Part shown: positions 1 to 7,308 of the stretch, piece after piece
How positions within the stretch are numbered: position 1 is the stretch's first letter
Layout: each line of letters starts with the position of its first letter
NCBI RefSeq assembly: GCF_900116015.1
Contig: NZ_FOYH01000007.1
Span: 62,001-126,000 of the forward strand
DNA from: Enterobacter sp. kpr-6
GTDB lineage: Bacteria; Pseudomonadota; Gammaproteobacteria; Enterobacterales; Enterobacteriaceae
Reading direction: 5' to 3'
DNA length: 64,000 nucleotides
Position numbers and translations under genes: made by a program
The notes under the pieces: generated by a model
What the model saw: only the letters and a program-made list of their open reading frames with translations
What the model was told of the DNA's origin: nothing
Database searches by the model: none

Positions 1-314
1 GCATAACGCGTCATAACTTTACGCAGGCGTGGCAATACATTCTGTCCGATGGTGCGGCGCAAAAATGTATTGGCACGACGACGCCCATTAACGCCGTTAA
101 AAAGCGTTTCGTAGCGATTGCCAAAATACCCGGCTAACCAGTCGGGCATTTCATGAAGATATTGTGAACGGTAGGCGTAATCGTCTGGATTAACATGCCA
201 CAGGCGGCGCTCAGTGATAGTAGCGTCACGCGGCACACCAGGCGCAAACATGTCACGCCGCCATGAATCGACGGCGTGATGCTGACCCGCTAATGCTAAA
301 GCTGAATCAGGCAC
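1..314 (-). CDS. Replication endonuclease gpA, N-terminal part (cut by window edge)
   Basis: The reading frame is open from a GTG at 314 to the left edge (104 codons). It follows the methylase and a small membrane protein, where gpA sits in P2-like phages, and the N-terminal text (PDSALALAGQHHAVDSW, then Trp/Arg-rich sequence ending RRTIGQNVLPRLRKV) fits the helical N-terminal region of gpA-type proteins. The GTG is supported by an AGGTGG ribosome site seven bases upstream, and it overlaps the preceding stop by eight bases. The HUH and tyrosine motifs would lie outside the window. The sequence differs strongly from gpA of prophage 2. Confidence 0.7.
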   Translation of the reverse strand, partial: MPDSALALAGQHHAVDSWRRDMFAPGVPRDATITERRLWHVNPDDYAYRSQYLHEMPDWLAGYFGNRYETLFNGVNGRRRANTFLRRTIGQNVLPRLRKVMTRY

Positions 315-519
315 GATTTACCCACCTGATCCACGCATCGCAAAGCATCCCAAGCCCAAAAAAAGAAAGCAGCGCGGGCCAGAAGAATGCACATACGAGG
401 ACAATAATTAAATCAGCGCTATCAGCTTTCCCTTCTTCTTCCGCAACTTCGGCAGTGAAATAGAAAAACGCCGCCACGCAGCCGGTGAGATAGATCACCA
501 TCGTAACTGCATCAAACAT
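307..519 (-). CDS. Small two-helix membrane protein, function unknown
   Basis: A 70-residue protein with two predicted membrane segments (about residues 5-24 and 37-58) separated by a short acidic loop (EVAEEEGKADSAD). It overlaps the methylase stop upstream and the gpA start downstream, so it is translationally coupled in the early operon. Prophage 2 has no gene between its methylase and gpA; its extra early gene is a TraR-like zinc finger placed before the methylase. Small membrane proteins in this kind of slot can be superinfection-exclusion or host-modifying morons, but nothing in the sequence proves that. Confidence 0.6.
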   Translation of the reverse strand: MFDAVTMVIYLTGCVAAFFYFTAEVAEEEGKADSADLIIVLVCAFFWPALLSFFGLGMLCDAWIRWVNRA

Positions 520-1342
520 TCACTACCGCCTTACCTTCACCGGCAGGCGCTTTGATGATCAGCTCTGCGGCCGTTTTCTGGCTGGTAGCTGCTGCACCAA
601 CGCTACGCGGGGCATTGATACGGACTAAATCAAAACCAGCGTAAAGCAGATGCACGGTATCAATATCGCTGTTTGAGGCGATCACGCTCACGCCCTCGCC
701 CGCCAGCTTCCTGAGCTTACGTGCCAGCTTGCCGTGATCGAGGTGTGTAAAGCCGCCGCCATGGTAAGCGGTGAAATTTGAGGATTCAGTCAGGTACGGC
801 GGATCGCAATAAACCACATCCCCCGCCCGCACCATTGCCAGTGTTTGCATATAGCCAGCGGTGACAAATGTTGCCCGCTGTGCTTTTTGAGCAAACGCTC
901 TAATTTCTGTTACCGGGAAATAGGGGTTTACATATTTGCCATAAGGCACGTTGAAAAGCCCGTTACGGTTGTAACGGCAAAGGCCATTAAAGCAATGACG
1001 ATTTAAAAAGAGGAAAAACACGGCACGCTCAAGCGGATAAAGCTGCCCCGCATTGAAAATCTCGCGGGCATTGAGATAACCCGCCTTTGTGTTTTTCAAC
1101 AAAAACATATTGCCGAGGTGATGAATCACCGCCTCTGGCTTTTCTTTAATCTGCTGATAAAGGTTAATCAGATCGGGATTAACGTCAGCAATCAGGTATT
1201 CTTCATACTCTGTATTCATCATGACGGCGCATGAACCGGCGAACGGCTCAACCAAGCGCTTACCTTCCGGCAGATGAGGACGCAGGCGCGGCATGAGACG
1301 GGCTTTACTTCCGACCCATTTAAGCGGCGTTTTTATTGCCAT
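512..1342 (-). CDS. Dam-type DNA N6-adenine methyltransferase (prophage 1)
   Basis: A 276-residue D12-class adenine methyltransferase. The SAM-binding motif is PFAGSCAV at residues 33-40, preceded by the KWVGSKARLMP entry segment. The catalytic motif DPPY appears near residue 180 in VVYCDPPYLTE. Phage Dam-like enzymes usually methylate GATC or a related site and can protect phage DNA from restriction or adjust replication timing; the target here cannot be read from sequence. Its start overlaps the upstream DUF2732-like gene by 10 bases. It is related to, but clearly diverged from, the prophage 2 enzyme. Confidence 0.9.
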   Translation of the reverse strand: MAIKTPLKWVGSKARLMPRLRPHLPEGKRLVEPFAGSCAVMMNTEYEEYLIADVNPDLINLYQQIKEKPEAVIHHLGNMFLLKNTKAGYLNAREIFNAGQLYPLERAVFFLFLNRHCFNGLCRYNRNGLFNVPYGKYVNPYFPVTEIRAFAQKAQRATFVTAGYMQTLAMVRAGDVVYCDPPYLTESSNFTAYHGGGFTHLDHGKLARKLRKLAGEGVSVIASNSDIDTVHLLYAGFDLVRINAPRSVGAAATSQKTAAELIIKAPAGEGKAVVNV

Positions 1343-1566
1343 GCTGCACCGCCCTTGCTTTCAATGGCTGCGGCTTCCTCGCGGATCAGTTCCACAATTT
1401 CGGCAGCAGACAGGCCAGCATTAGCGGCATGGGTAGCCAGCTTATCAAGGCGGGCGGAGCACAGATCGGCGGCAGCGGCTTTTCCTTCCTGCGTGGCCTG
1501 ATTCAGCATGAGCAGCAGGTCAGTACCCGCATTAGTTTTCGGTAAAAACATGCGTGTCGTTTGCAT
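1333..1566 (-). CDS. DUF2732-like small phage protein (prophage 1)
   Basis: A 77-residue, mostly helical protein with the pattern LLMLNQATQEGK...ARLDKLATHAANAGLSAAEIVELIREEA, which resembles the DUF2732 family of P2-like phages. No function is known for the family. The start has a TGGAG ribosome site; the end overlaps the methylase start. Prophage 2 carries a counterpart at 31738-31977. Confidence 0.72.
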   Translation of the reverse strand: MQTTRMFLPKTNAGTDLLLMLNQATQEGKAAAADLCSARLDKLATHAANAGLSAAEIVELIREEAAAIESKGGAAWQ

Positions 1567-1632
1567 TTTGGTATCTCCAGGGCAAAAGAATCCCCGGCCA
1601 CGTTATGCGTGGCCTGAAAATTCAGAGGTTAA

Positions 1633-2037
1633 TTAGTTAAGGCGCAGGTTTTGCGGGCAGGCAGCCGAGTAATTAGGGGCTGGCACCTGGTGTAATTCGA
1701 ACGTATTGCGCCACCAGTTTTGGATCAACGTTGTGATTTCGCCCTGGCCCAGTGCGCCAGCGGCGTAAAACATGGCGCGAATACTCGCCAGCGCTTCAAT
1801 CTGGCTTTCGCGGGTTTCGGCTTCGCGGTAAGCGGCACACCACAACGCAGCATTGGCAGCAAGCCAGTGGCGCGGGCTGGTCATGTGATCAGTGTCGTTA
1901 AAGAAAAACGGATGAAGCAGGACACGCCCGCCTTTGTCCGTGTTTTTACGCAGAAAGATCACCGCATAATTCATCGGCACACGCCATGCTTCCAGCTCAT
2001 TGGTGAGATTGTCTTTACTAACGGAAATAATTGTCAT
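1633..2037 (-). CDS. Uncharacterised early phage protein, 134 aa
   Basis: No family recognised. The protein has a hydrophobic N-terminal half (MNYAVIFLRK, VLLHPFFFND), a Trp/Ala-rich middle (HWLAANAALWCAAYREAE) and no signal peptide. The ATG overlaps the preceding stop in an ATGA arrangement, so it is coupled to the 140-residue gene upstream. Prophage 2 has no equivalent in its matching interval. Early-region genes at this place in phage 186 include host-takeover functions such as dhr, but homology is not evident. Confidence 0.6.
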   Translation of the reverse strand: MTIISVSKDNLTNELEAWRVPMNYAVIFLRKNTDKGGRVLLHPFFFNDTDHMTSPRHWLAANAALWCAAYREAETRESQIEALASIRAMFYAAGALGQGEITTLIQNWWRNTFELHQVPAPNYSAACPQNLRLN

Positions 2038-2456
2038 GACTGCTTTTCCTGCTGGTTTCTCAGTTGTTCACGCGCAGCCAGCGCCTGAACGATATGCGGG
2101 GCTATAACCATTTGCTGGCTGTTTCTGGCCGGGACAACTGCTTTAGCCGGGCGGTCTGCTGTCCTGCGGGTGAAGTCATCGCGGCTAAGAGATCCGAACC
2201 CGTCAAACACATTGCGGGCCTTCTGAATGCCGGTGCGTAACTGCGACATGCCCCTGCAATCAAGGCGCTGGTAAAGCTCGCGCCAGTCACATTTTGCGAG
2301 GTGTGGCTTAAAAGACTCAGTGCCAGCGATTGACGCGGCATGAAGCACAACGCCCCGCCACTCTTCATTAAGCGAGTCCCAGTAATTTGCAGCCTCACTG
2401 TGCTTTGAATTGATTTGGCGGCGTATACGTTTAAGCCACTCCTGGTTAGTTGCCAT
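2034..2456 (-). CDS. Uncharacterised early phage protein, 140 aa
   Basis: A soluble, basic protein with a helix-rich N-terminal half (WLKRIRRQINSKHSEAANYWDSLNEEWRGVVLHAA) and a glutamine-rich C-terminus (REQLRNQQEKQS). It overlaps the Fil-like gene upstream by 11 bases and the 134-residue gene downstream by four. By position it matches the prophage 2 gene at 32047-32412, and both share a motif of the type 'L(N/S)(D/E)...F/W..VV...A' followed by a KP/EP-rich part, but similarity is weak. Function unknown. Confidence 0.6.
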   Translation of the reverse strand: MATNQEWLKRIRRQINSKHSEAANYWDSLNEEWRGVVLHAASIAGTESFKPHLAKCDWRELYQRLDCRGMSQLRTGIQKARNVFDGFGSLSRDDFTRRTADRPAKAVVPARNSQQMVIAPHIVQALAAREQLRNQQEKQS

Positions 2457-2673
2457 TACGACCCCCTATCATGCCGGTGAGGTTGCGGGCTTTTGTTGAC
2501 AGAAAACGCAGAACATTTCCGCCCTTAAACTGGACAGGCTCATGCGCGTTAAATTTATGGATCATGCCGGGATTCCAGCGCTGCCCGTTTTGCAGTTCTA
2601 ACCAGCCATTACCAAAGCTGGTTAATTGTTGCGGGGGCGACTGGCGCTTGAGATAGGTCACAAAAGGCTTCAT
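2446..2673 (-). CDS. Fil-like filamentation protein (prophage 1)
   Basis: A 75-residue protein with the pattern KRQSP...GNGWLELQNGQRWNPG, matching the small Fil family of phage 186-like viruses, where Fil blocks host cell division. It lies directly downstream of the CII-like gene, the 186 position of fil. The prophage 2 copy at 32409-32612 shares the core QSP...GHGW..NGKRWHP, confirming the family. Assignment rests on position and this core motif. Confidence 0.65.
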   Translation of the reverse strand: MKPFVTYLKRQSPPQQLTSFGNGWLELQNGQRWNPGMIHKFNAHEPVQFKGGNVLRFLSTKARNLTGMIGGRNGN

Positions 2674-2681
2674 GGATCACC

Positions 2682-3185
2682 TCACATCAGGCCAGCGGCA
2701 TTTGTCGTCACGATATCGACGGCAGCAGCAAGCACAGGCACAGACTGAAAGCGGGCCTCAACGGAATGGACGATCAGCGAGAGGCTACGAATTGCATCAC
2801 TTGCGCGGTCCAGGATTTGATTACGACGTGCTGCCGTCATCCGTTCCGTTGAAACCGCTTCACCGGCTAACACGCCAACGTTCGCCGCAGCGGTTAGCGC
2901 ACAAAACTGCATATTTTCAGGCCGGGCATTGTTTACAGGTACGGAGGGCTGACAGTTAATCTGCCGAAGCAGGCCGTCAAGAATGCGGGCGTCTTCCGTA
3001 TGATCCGTAATAGCGAGCAACTCCAACACAGTGAGCTGATGAGGCTGATCGGGATTTAACTTGCAGCGCAGGGTTGCTGGGCGCATCCCCACCGCCCGCG
3101 CCAGTGCTTCAACATTATGAGACTGAGCAAAAGCGCGGCAGGCATTGTCGAGGTGATTACGGTCGGAAACTTTGTAATCGTACAT
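2682..3185 (-). CDS. CII-like regulatory protein (prophage 1)
   Basis: A 167-residue member of the phage 186 CII family (Phage_CP76). The N-terminal helix-turn-helix is seen at about residues 20-55 (AFAQSHNVEALARAVGMRPATLRCKLNPDQPHQLTV). CII of 186 activates the establishment promoter for CI transcription. Its length equals the 186 protein (about 169 residues), and it sits between the Cox/Apl-like gene and Fil as expected. The prophage 2 homologue is at 32614-33123. Confidence 0.85.
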   Translation of the reverse strand: MYDYKVSDRNHLDNACRAFAQSHNVEALARAVGMRPATLRCKLNPDQPHQLTVLELLAITDHTEDARILDGLLRQINCQPSVPVNNARPENMQFCALTAAANVGVLAGEAVSTERMTAARRNQILDRASDAIRSLSLIVHSVEARFQSVPVLAAAVDIVTTNAAGLM

Positions 3186-3215
3186 GATTAGCGTCTTCCT
3201 AATTGCTAGCCTGGA

Positions 3216-3437
3216 TTACGCATTAAGCGAGACGTTACAATCGCTTAAAGCCATTACGGTTAAGGCTGCCATATTGACTTCAACAAGCCCTTTTGTTTGT
3301 GCTCCTTTAGGCTTGATTGGTAATTTTCCGTATGAAATCAGATTATTAGCGGTACTTTTTGACATGCCAGTGCGACGGCAATACTCGTCCAATGGCAAAT
3401 ATGGCTCAGGGATGATGATTGTAATGTTAGGACGCAT
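3216..3437 (-). CDS. Cox/Apl-like excisionase-repressor (prophage 1)
   Basis: A 73-residue protein with the pattern PEPYLPLDEYCRRTGMSKSTANNLISYGKLP, a winged-helix of the Cox/Apl type. These proteins both direct excision with Int and act as the early-lytic repressor of the CI promoter. It is divergently placed to the CI gene across a 153-bp switch region, the standard lysis/lysogeny arrangement. Confidence 0.82.
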   Translation of the reverse strand: MRPNITIIIPEPYLPLDEYCRRTGMSKSTANNLISYGKLPIKPKGAQTKGLVEVNMAALTVMALSDCNVSLNA

Positions 3438-3458
3438 AATGCAAACTCCTCGGGTTAG

Positions 3459-3494
3459 GGATACGCCAATATCCGCATTTATTAACCAATATCC
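3459..3494. promoter_or_regulatory. Candidate CI operator, prophage 1
   Basis: In the cox-cI switch region a GGATA-N6-TATCC inverted repeat (3459-3474) is followed 20 bp later by another TATCC (3490-3494), both in a CCAATATCC context. Two helical turns between the half-sites suits cooperative repressor binding. Assignment to CI is an inference from position. Confidence 0.5.
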
Positions 3495-3590
3495 ATTTAA
3501 CTAACTACAAGCGCACTTTATGTTTCAAAAAACTAATTGTCAACATCAATTAGCTTTATGCAACATTGTCGGTCGTTATCAGGGCTTTAA

Positions 3591-4172
3591 ATGAGCAAAT
3601 TTGAATTCAACATGGATACAGACAGCGCTCCTATACTCAATAGGGTTTTAGAGGCTTACGGTTTTAGCCAAAAACTCATGCTGGCTGAGCACTTAGGCAT
3701 TGCATCTAGCAGTCTTGCTGGCAGGTACAGGCGGGGCGGTTTTCCAGCTGACATAGTGGTTAAATGCGTAGCTGAAACGGGCGTCAACTTAGAATGGCTT
3801 GCTACAGGTAAAGGACGAAAGTATGACGATCAGACGCTGGACGTCATGACAATACTTCGTAAAAAACTAATTGATGGACAGCTTTTTGACGCAGGCTACA
3901 TCATGTTAGATAAAGCAATGATGCTGCCGCCAAAGCAAGAACCAGCTCGTCCCGTCATGATCATTGACGAACAGGCCCAATATTTAGTTGATATGAAATT
4001 TGCAGAAGTTTTTGACGGCCAGTGGCTTGTCGAAATTGAGGGGAAAACTAGCATTCGCACCCTCACAAGAATTCCAATCAAAAAGTTTCGCGTAAGTGGC
4101 GTAGGCATGGCCTTTGATTGTGGTATTGATGACATAAGCGTGATCGGGCGCGTAGTCCTGACAATTATTTAA
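3591..4172 (+). CDS. CI-type lysogeny repressor (prophage 1)
   Basis: A 193-residue repressor of the phage 186 CI family. The N-terminal helix-turn-helix spans about residues 15-55 (RVLEAYGFSQKLMLAEHLGIASSSLAGRYRRGGFPADIV, then TGVNLEWLATGKG). The C-terminal half (VEIEGKTSIRTLTRIPIKKFRV) is the oligomerisation domain of this family, which is not cleaved by RecA; 186-type phages are induced by an antirepressor instead. Int begins two bases after the stop, so repressor and integrase are probably co-transcribed. It is only distantly similar to the prophage 2 repressor. Confidence 0.9.
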   Translation: MSKFEFNMDTDSAPILNRVLEAYGFSQKLMLAEHLGIASSSLAGRYRRGGFPADIVVKCVAETGVNLEWLATGKGRKYDDQTLDVMTILRKKLIDGQLFDAGYIMLDKAMMLPPKQEPARPVMIIDEQAQYLVDMKFAEVFDGQWLVEIEGKTSIRTLTRIPIKKFRVSGVGMAFDCGIDDISVIGRVVLTII

Positions 4173-4173
4173 T

Positions 4174-5196
4174 ATGACTGTTAGAAAAATCAGTAGTGGT
4201 CAGTGGGTTGCAGACTTTTATACGGTCAACCGTAGTGATGGGAAACAGGGCAAGCGTATACGCAAAAAGTTTGCAACCAGAGGCGAGGCTTTAGCATTTG
4301 AAAACTACACCCTCCAAAAAGTAGAGGACGCGCCCTGGCTTGGACAAGGCAAAGACAAACGCCACCTTTCAGACCTCATACACCTTTGGTTTGATCGCCA
4401 CGGTATAACTTTGCGTGACGGCGAAAAACGTAAAAGCTCTATGCTCTGGGCTTATGAGTGCATGGGCTCGCCTTTGGCTACAGAATTCACAGCCCAGTTA
4501 TTCACCGCTTACAGAGCTAAACGGCTTGATGGTCATTTTGCCCGTACTAAGCGTGTTGCTAAGGTTTCGCCACGCACTATGAATCTGGAGCACGCTTATT
4601 TCCTGGCTGTTTTTAATGAGTTGAAACGGCTTGGGGAATGGGACGCGCCAAACCCCTTAGAAAACGTCCGCCAGTTCAGAACCGACGAAAGCGAAATGGC
4701 CTATCTGACAGGAGATCAGATTGATAGGCTGTTAGAAGAATGCCGTCTCAGTTCTGCAAAAGATTTGGAAATGATAGTAAGGATTTGCCTGTCAACTGGC
4801 GCAAGATGGGGGGAGGCTGAAAGCCTGAGACGCAGCCAGATCACACCAGGTAAAATCACGTTTATAAAAACTAAAGGAAAGCGCAACCGTACCATCCCAT
4901 TGGCCCCAGAAATCATAGCCGAACTTCCGAAGAAAAATGGTGCTCTATTTAGCCCATGTTATTACGCCTTTAGATCAGCTTTGGAAAGAGCTGGAATTGA
5001 ATTACCAGCCGGACAGCTAACACACGTATTGAGGCACACCTTCGCATCTCACTTTATGATGAACGGAGGAAATATTCTTGTTTTACAGAGAATACTAGGG
5101 CACACAGATATTAAGATGACAATGCGTTATGCACATTTCGCACCTAATCATTTAGAAGAAGCAATTAAGTTTAATCCTTTAGCATTACACATTTAA
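4174..5196 (+). CDS. int: Tyrosine integrase (prophage 1)
   Basis: A 340-residue P2-family integrase. An N-terminal arm-binding domain (SGQWVADFYTVNRSDGKQGKRIRKKFATRGEAL) and a core-binding domain precede the catalytic domain, with Arg211 (TGARWGEAESL), His284 and Arg287 (HVLRH), His310 (LGHTD) and nucleophile Tyr319 (MRYAHFAP). It recombines the phage attachment site with the tRNA-Ile 3' end. The KAP NTPase gene begins 10 bases downstream, so the two probably share a transcript. Its C-terminus lacks the extension in which the prophage 2 integrase carries its arm site. Confidence 0.95.
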   Translation: MTVRKISSGQWVADFYTVNRSDGKQGKRIRKKFATRGEALAFENYTLQKVEDAPWLGQGKDKRHLSDLIHLWFDRHGITLRDGEKRKSSMLWAYECMGSPLATEFTAQLFTAYRAKRLDGHFARTKRVAKVSPRTMNLEHAYFLAVFNELKRLGEWDAPNPLENVRQFRTDESEMAYLTGDQIDRLLEECRLSSAKDLEMIVRICLSTGARWGEAESLRRSQITPGKITFIKTKGKRNRTIPLAPEIIAELPKKNGALFSPCYYAFRSALERAGIELPAGQLTHVLRHTFASHFMMNGGNILVLQRILGHTDIKMTMRYAHFAPNHLEEAIKFNPLALHI

Positions 5197-5206
5197 GAGG
5201 CATATT

Positions 5207-7006
5207 ATGAGTCAAGATAATTTGCAAGCTTACTTAGATTATTATATAAATTTAGATGCACCGGGATTTGCTGTATTGATCACCGGGGAGTGGGGATCGG
5301 GTAAAACGCATCAAATTTTGAATGCTATACCATTAGAGTTACAGTGCCATGTTAGTCTTTTTGGAATTAGTGACTCACAAGAGGTTTATGGTACTGTATT
5401 TGCTAAAATGTTCCCTGGTAAAAGTTTCGCTAAAAAAATGCTCGATTTAACGAAAGATATGACTAGCGAACTTAATGGAGTTACCTTTGGAGCTGGCGCA
5501 TTGGCTGGAAGTATTATCAGTCCATTAATAAAACAAACTGTTGACCGTAGTAAAATAATAATCTTTGATGATTTAGAGCGTTGCCCTATGAACAACAAAG
5601 AGATACTGGGGGTAATAAATCAGTATATTGAGCATCACCAATGTAAGGTAATAATATTGGCGCATGATAAAAAAACTCACAATGACTTTATTACTACAAA
5701 AGAAAAGATAATTGGACATACAATTCAAATTGTTCCTCAAATCGATGAGGCAGCCAATACATTCTTTAAAAGCAACTTCAGGTTAAATAATTACAGAGAG
5801 ATAAAACCACTGATAATTAATACCTTTAAAAAAACAAATTGCAAATCACTAAGGATATTAAAGTATGTAATAAATGATTGTGACAGACTGCTTCGCTGCC
5901 TCGAACCGGTCCACTTAAAGAACACATTAGCAATGAAATCCTTGTTTACTCTATTTTGCATTGTAAATATAGAGCACAGGTCTGGAAATATCTCCATTAG
6001 TGATATAGAAAGTATCCCGGAAGATTACTTACAATATGCAATTTTCGCTCAACCAGATAAAGTTGAAAACCCTGAATTTGAGGCCATCTTTAAAAAAAGG
6101 AGAGAATTTTATAAAAAATATGATGAAACTGAAATCAGGAATGGAATTTTAGATAGCGAACTGCTTGCAAATATAATAGGAACAGGATATTACCCGAAAA
6201 TTAATATTTTGAACTCATTAAACTCATCCCATTATTTTGTGCAACAACATAGAAACCCACCTTGTTTAACAATAATCAACTTTGACTATCTAGACAGTAA
6301 CATTATAAACTCAGCCATTTCTGAAATGTTTGAAGATTTCAAGAACTTTAAAATCGTACATATCGGCGAAATGATGCATAGTTTCTGTATGTCTTACTAT
6401 CTTTCAGAGCAAAAAGAAATTAATCAAACTTTTGATGAACTATATGAATTTCAAATAACTTATATTGATAAGTTACTAGAAAAAGACTTACTCCCGCCAA
6501 ACTCACTGTATTTTGATCCTTATGAAAATGATATCTACGAGCGCTCACATTCAATTTCATACTGGATAAGTGATTCTTACCAACTGTATATCGACAAGAT
6601 AACTAATCACCTAAAGTATAGTAGAGATATTAGTAAAAGAAATAAATACCCAACTTACACTCAAGAAATATTGGACGCACTAGATAGTGATCTTGAAAAT
6701 TTTAAAATGTTATTGTTGGGTAATGGTTCTGTACCAGGTAAATTTTCTAACATAGATATTTTAAAGAGCATACCTCCTAAAGACTTCCTTTTACATTGGC
6801 TTATGCTTCCAGTGGATTGCTGGAATAAAGTAGGGATGATTTTGAATTCTCGTTATAGAGGTGCAGCCCATAATATACTAAACCGTGAAAAATTATGGTT
6901 AAACGAGCTTTGCCTATATATATTGTTTGAAGCTAGATTACACAAAGGTTTAGAAAGAACTCGAATTGAGCGACTGATTCCTTACCACGCTCTCAAATCT
7001 TTTTAG
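5207..7006 (+). CDS. KAP-type P-loop NTPase, probable phage cargo (candidate defence gene)
   Basis: A 599-residue protein. Walker A is GEWGSGKT at residues 27-34 and Walker B is IIIFDDLERC at 117-126, the signature of KAP-family NTPases, with the VSLFGISD segment typical of the family at 49-56. A weak hydrophobic stretch lies at 94-109. The remaining 450 residues form a helix-rich C-terminal region of no recognised fold. The gene is strikingly AT-rich against its neighbours and sits between int and the attachment arm repeats, so it moves with the phage but is not part of the phage core. KAP NTPases include PifA of plasmid F, which excludes phage T7; a superinfection or anti-phage role is an inference from family and position. 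RBS is AGAGG. Confidence 0.85.
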   Translation: MSQDNLQAYLDYYINLDAPGFAVLITGEWGSGKTHQILNAIPLELQCHVSLFGISDSQEVYGTVFAKMFPGKSFAKKMLDLTKDMTSELNGVTFGAGALAGSIISPLIKQTVDRSKIIIFDDLERCPMNNKEILGVINQYIEHHQCKVIILAHDKKTHNDFITTKEKIIGHTIQIVPQIDEAANTFFKSNFRLNNYREIKPLIINTFKKTNCKSLRILKYVINDCDRLLRCLEPVHLKNTLAMKSLFTLFCIVNIEHRSGNISISDIESIPEDYLQYAIFAQPDKVENPEFEAIFKKRREFYKKYDETEIRNGILDSELLANIIGTGYYPKINILNSLNSSHYFVQQHRNPPCLTIINFDYLDSNIINSAISEMFEDFKNFKIVHIGEMMHSFCMSYYLSEQKEINQTFDELYEFQITYIDKLLEKDLLPPNSLYFDPYENDIYERSHSISYWISDSYQLYIDKITNHLKYSRDISKRNKYPTYTQEILDALDSDLENFKMLLLGNGSVPGKFSNIDILKSIPPKDFLLHWLMLPVDCWNKVGMILNSRYRGAAHNILNREKLWLNELCLYILFEARLHKGLERTRIERLIPYHALKSF

Positions 7007-7025
7007 TGTCGCAAAAGTGTCGCAG
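7006..7025. other. Candidate integrase arm-type repeats, prophage 1 attR
   Basis: Two copies of TGTCGCA (7007-7013 and 7018-7024) lie 11 bp apart, starting at the last base of the KAP stop codon and about 95 bp from the core. The pair has the same architecture as the TGGCAGC pairs flanking prophage 2, which supports a role as Int arm sites with a different sequence. Confidence 0.55.
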
Positions 7026-7119
7026 TAACTTAAGGATATTGCGTAATACTGGTTAATATTGATTTTTTATGTTGCTGATTTTACTATAAGTTATTGTTTT
7101 TACGTTGTCCGATATGGTT

Positions 7120-7171
7120 CTCATAATCGCTTGGTCGCTGGTTCAAACCCAGCAGGGGCCACCAAATTTTA
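7120..7171 (+). repeat. Shared attachment core: attR of prophage 1 / attL of prophage 2 (tRNA-Ile 3' fragment)
   Basis: Fifty-two bases identical to 35257-35308. The sequence reads from the CAT anticodon region through the T arm to GGGGCCACCA, which matches the 3' half of the minor isoleucine tRNA gene (ileX) found beside yqjH in E. coli. The 5' half is missing here, so this is not a functional tRNA gene; the restored gene should be at the left end of prophage 1, outside the window. Confidence 0.92.
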
Positions 7172-7192
7172 CGAGTGGAATCATGTATTTAT

Positions 7193-7217
7193 AGCACCTT
7201 AACGGGTGCTTTTTTTA
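7193..7217 (+). terminator. Rho-independent terminator after the tRNA-Ile fragment
   Basis: AGCACC/GGTGCT stem with a six-base loop, followed by seven T residues on the plus strand. A similar hairpin follows the right core copy, so it probably ends tRNA or int/KAP transcription. Confidence 0.8.
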
Positions 7218-7232
7218 TTTCATTTAAAGCGA

Positions 7233-7254
7233 TTGGCAGCAAAATGGCAGCAGG
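7233..7254. other. Candidate integrase arm-type repeats, prophage 2 attL
   Basis: TGGCAGCAAAATGGCAGC, two TGGCAGC copies 11 bp apart, followed by AGG. The same text occurs at 35143-35164 on the other side of prophage 2. Flanking arm pairs of this kind are expected for P2-family Int. Confidence 0.6.
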
Positions 7255-7280
7255 TTTTTTTTCTATCCGACGATATTCAA

Positions 7281-7303
7281 TAAAAAACCCCGCTTTGCGG
7301 GGT
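7281..7303 (-). terminator. Terminator of the late tail operon (after ogr)
   Basis: ACCCCGC/GCGGGGT stem with a TTT loop; on the minus strand it is followed by a run of six T. It lies immediately beyond the ogr stop. Confidence 0.82.
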
Positions 7304-7308
7304 CTAAG

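Larger units (their letters stand above)
1..7171. mobile_element. Prophage 1, P2/186-like (right end only)
   Basis: The visible genes follow the phage 186 order read from the attachment site inward: int, CI repressor (rightward), then Cox/Apl, CII, Fil, small early genes, Dam-like methylase and replication protein A (leftward). The right boundary is the 52-bp tRNA-Ile core at 7120-7171. The left boundary, cos site and structural genes lie outside the window. A KAP NTPase gene between int and the attachment arm is extra cargo. Confidence 0.9.

Noticed and set aside
7120-7171. Complete tRNA gene
   Set aside because: Only the 3' half from the anticodon loop is present; the acceptor 5' strand and D arm are replaced by phage sequence. 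The same applies at 35257-35308.
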